Below the pieces are notes generated by a model. That model was given only the letters and a program-made list of their open reading frames with translations, made no database searches and was not told the DNA's origin. A DNA stretch of 64,000 nt from the NCBI RefSeq assembly GCF_000423645.1, contig NZ_AUIJ01000004.1, forward strand, positions 1 through 64,000, in the 5' to 3' direction. The position numbers and the translations under genes were made by a program. Below are positions 63,525 through 64,000 of the stretch, piece after piece. Every line of letters starts with the position of its first letter. The stretch's first letter is position 1. This DNA is from Sediminimonas qiaohouensis DSM 21189 (GTDB lineage: Bacteria > Pseudomonadota > Alphaproteobacteria > Rhodobacterales > Rhodobacteraceae).

Positions 63525-64000
63525 TCAGTCCAGAACCGACGCGATGGAGGCGCGCACGTCATCGATATCGGCCAAGCCGTCAACCGTGTGCAGCTGCCCC
63601 TTGGCATAGTAATAGCCGATCAGCGGCGAGGTCTTCTTGTAGTATTCCATCAGCCGCTGCCGAAGGCTTTCCTCGTTGTCATCGGCGCGCTGCTTCATGT
63701 TGCTGGCGCCGCAATTGTCGCACACGCCTTCGACCTTTGGGCGCTTGGTGACGTTGTGATAAACCTCGCCGCACTCGCCGCAGCTGTAGCGCCCGGTGAT
63801 CCGCTCGACCAACGCGGCGTCATCCACCTGCATCTCGATCACGGCATCGAGGCTCTGCCCCGTGCTTTCCATCAGGTCGGCCAATGCATCGGCCTGCGCC
63901 AGGGTGCGCGGGAAACCGTCAAAAATGAAGCCGCCCTTGCTGTCGCCCTCAAGTTTTTCACGGATCAGGCCGATCACGATATCGTCGGTCACCAGATCGC
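63525..64000 (-). CDS. adk: Adenylate kinase, 3' part (runs off window)
   Basis: The last 158 residues or so of adenylate kinase. [20 protein letters not shown] and the LID domain with four Cys ([12 protein letters not shown] and [10 protein letters not shown]) that bind zinc are present. The frame is open to the right edge, and the P-loop lies outside. The upstream [12 protein letters not shown] shows the gene continues beyond the GTG near 63992. It keeps AMP, ADP and ATP in balance. Confidence 0.95.
   Translation of the reverse strand, partial: DLVTDDIVIGLIREKLEGDSKGGFIFDGFPRTLAQADALADLMESTGQSLDAVIEMQVDDAALVERITGRYSCGECGEVYHNVTKRPKVEGVCDNCGASNMKQRADDNEESLRQRLMEYYKKTSPLIGYYYAKGQLHTVDGLADIDDVRASIASVLD

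Overview
The window looks like a chromosomal stretch of a marine alphaproteobacterium of the roseobacter/Rhodobacteraceae type. The support is high G+C, a NepR-EcfG-PhyR general stress response (GSR) locus, a BztABCD amino-acid transporter, an N-type ATPase operon (atpDCQRBEFAG), an ATP12 chaperone, and the rpmH-rnpA-yidD-yidC-yihA-argB and adk-rpsM-rpsK-rpoA-rplQ gene orders. All functional calls come from reading the sequence; no database search was run.

Layout. 1-1.7 kb: the end of an IS5-family element that has cut off a phage-type integrase. 1.8-5.3 kb: GSR core (histidine kinase, EcfG sigma factor, anti-sigma NepR, PhyR) with two overlapping, opposite EcfG-type promoters. 5.3-10.1 kb: envelope and stress genes (DUF1328, PRC-barrel, SH3/DUF1236, OmpA-like). 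Several have GGAAC-N16/17-CGTT promoters, as does a candidate small RNA at 5994-6117. 10.1-18.5 kb: a minus-strand operon joining an AMP-forming acyl ligase, an acyl carrier protein, a Tat-signal E1-alpha plus E1-beta of the 2-oxoacid dehydrogenase type, a zinc-finger protein, two exported c-type haem proteins, an MBOAT acyltransferase and a membrane-anchored SGNH-like protein. The parts recall the Dlt pathway (ligase, carrier, MBOAT, SGNH protein), and this operon is the best candidate here for an undescribed system. 18.6-28.8 kb: dodecin, Crp/Fnr and CBS proteins, the nine-gene N-ATPase operon, and an endonuclease III-like gene with an unknown partner. 28.8-35 kb: copper ATPase, an atypical CDF transporter and accessory membrane genes. 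35-38.4 kb: BetI-like regulator divergent from a dimethylglycine/sarcosine dehydrogenase-like flavoprotein, then tRNA-Arg(ACG). 38.4-42.1 kb: orphan sensor kinase, flavin disulfide reductase and TVP38 protein. 42.3-50.4 kb: ribosome, RNase P, membrane-insertase and argB region with inserted ttcA and an EAL protein. 50.4-54.9 kb: bztABCD. 55-60.7 kb: ATP12, HAD, RluC, CrcB, RarA and DegQ-like genes. 60.8-64 kb: ribosomal/RNA polymerase alpha operon, ending in a partial adk.

How parts may work together. PhyR, NepR and EcfG would switch on their own locus, the DUF1328 gene, the OmpA-like gene and the candidate RNA under stress. The 10-18.5 kb operon suggests a short-chain acyl group activated in the cytoplasm and moved to an envelope acceptor, linked in an unknown way to exported thiamine-diphosphate chemistry and c-type haem proteins; this part is inference.
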